Under the pieces are notes generated by a model. The model worked only from the letters and a program-made list of their open reading frames with translations, did not search any database and was not told the DNA's origin. Both the position numbers and the translations under genes were made by a program. From Smittium mucronatum (taxonomy: Eukaryota; Kickxellomycota; Harpellomycetes; Harpellales; Legeriomycetaceae), in assembly GCA_001953115.1 (NCBI GenBank), contig LSSL01000904.1, positions 1-20,441 on the forward strand: DNA of 20,441 nt. Reading direction: 5' to 3'. Numbering within the stretch: position 1 is the first letter of the stretch; each line of letters starts with the position of its first letter. Shown here one piece after another: positions 20,087 through 20,441 of the stretch.

Positions 20087-20344
20087 ATGTCGTTTGATTT
20101 ATTCTTACACAATTGGGTTTGCCCGATTAGGACGACTGATCAACCATTAGTTAATAAATCCCAAAACATATCAAATAAATATACCATACATTCAATATCG
20201 AGCGTTGAAACCCCGTATAATCAAGAAGGCGGCCTGATTTTTTCTTTTATTGTTCTAGCTATTCATTTATTGGGAGAATACTGCGTAATCAATGATCCAT
20301 GGCTATACTTAGACTTAGACGAAAAAATTGACCTACATTTCTAA
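20087..20344 (+). CDS. Possible 85-residue protein of unknown function
   Basis: Open frame from ATGTCGTTTGAT to TAA, 85 codons, 235 bp from the TYR1 start codon and divergent to it. Codon composition is less AT-biased than nearby intergenic DNA and resembles the real genes here (codons such as CCG, TCG, GGC, CTG). The predicted protein has a soluble N-terminal half and one hydrophobic segment (about residues 49-66, LIFSFIVLAIHLLG) before an acidic tail (DLDEKID). I recognise no family. It may be a complete small gene, an exon of a gene with unseen introns, or chance. The stretch 19852-20086 before it contains nothing else that I can name. Confidence 0.3.
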   Translation: MSFDLFLHNWVCPIRTTDQPLVNKSQNISNKYTIHSISSVETPYNQEGGLIFSFIVLAIHLLGEYCVINDPWLYLDLDEKIDLHF

Positions 20345-20365
20345 AGAATCTCTAACTAAGCCCAT

Positions 20366-20441
20366 TTAACCCCTTCCGGGCCCAAATCTGTGCCTCACTC
20401 CCATTTGCTTAAATTAACTTTCTCAATTATCCTTCTTTTTG
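20366..20441 (-). mobile_element. Short TTAA-ended inverted-repeat element, copy 7, cut by the window end
   Basis: Begins TTAACCCCTTCCGGGCCC, then AAATCTGTGCCTCACTCCCA. Reverse-complemented, this equals the 3' end of copies 2 and 5 (GGGAGTGAGGCACAG, then GGGCCCGGAAGGGGTTAA). Its other end would lie about 100 bases beyond the window. Confidence 0.65.

Overview
The window looks like nuclear DNA of a fungus with a very AT-rich genome. The gene set is fungal: a NADPH oxidase, a Rad7/Rhp7-type nucleotide excision repair protein with its fungal zinc-finger region, and a monofunctional prephenate dehydrogenase of the Tyr1 type. Four introns of 71-108 bp with GT/AG borders, AT-rich intergenic DNA and abundant decayed transposons fit a low-GC early-diverging fungus. 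A Kickxellomycotina/Harpellales-type or Glomeromycotina-type genome would fit, but the sequence alone does not settle the lineage.

Layout. Positions 1-310 are a GC-richer island of unknown nature. From about 311 to 13000 I see no convincing host gene. This stretch is transposon and intergenic DNA. It holds several short elements with TTAA-CCC...GGG-TTAA ends (about 531-700, 769-939, 1816 onward, 9667-9834, 11596-11767, 12567-12745, and a cut copy at 20366). It also holds a pair of diverged direct repeats (2101 and 3285), a complete but heavily decayed Ty3/gypsy retrotransposon on the minus strand with two LTRs (3893-9519), and a 1.25-kb element bounded by 164-bp inverted repeats that differ at one base (10053-11297).

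The gene-bearing part is 13005-20441. A two-exon NADPH oxidase gene (13005-14962, +) converges on a three-exon RAD7-like gene (18157-15711, -). Behind it, on the same strand, lies a two-exon TYR1 gene (19851-18427, -). Its single intron is 93 bp, stop-free and a multiple of three, so retaining it keeps the reading frame. A possible 85-codon ORF of unknown function (20087-20344, +) lies divergently upstream of TYR1.

The three main genes serve unrelated roles (superoxide production and signalling, UV damage repair, tyrosine synthesis), and nothing suggests a functional cluster. The most notable signals are the TTAA-flanked short element family, the near-perfect long inverted repeat, the in-frame TYR1 intron, and low-complexity insertions in the NOX NADPH-binding domain and in the RAD7 leucine-rich repeats.
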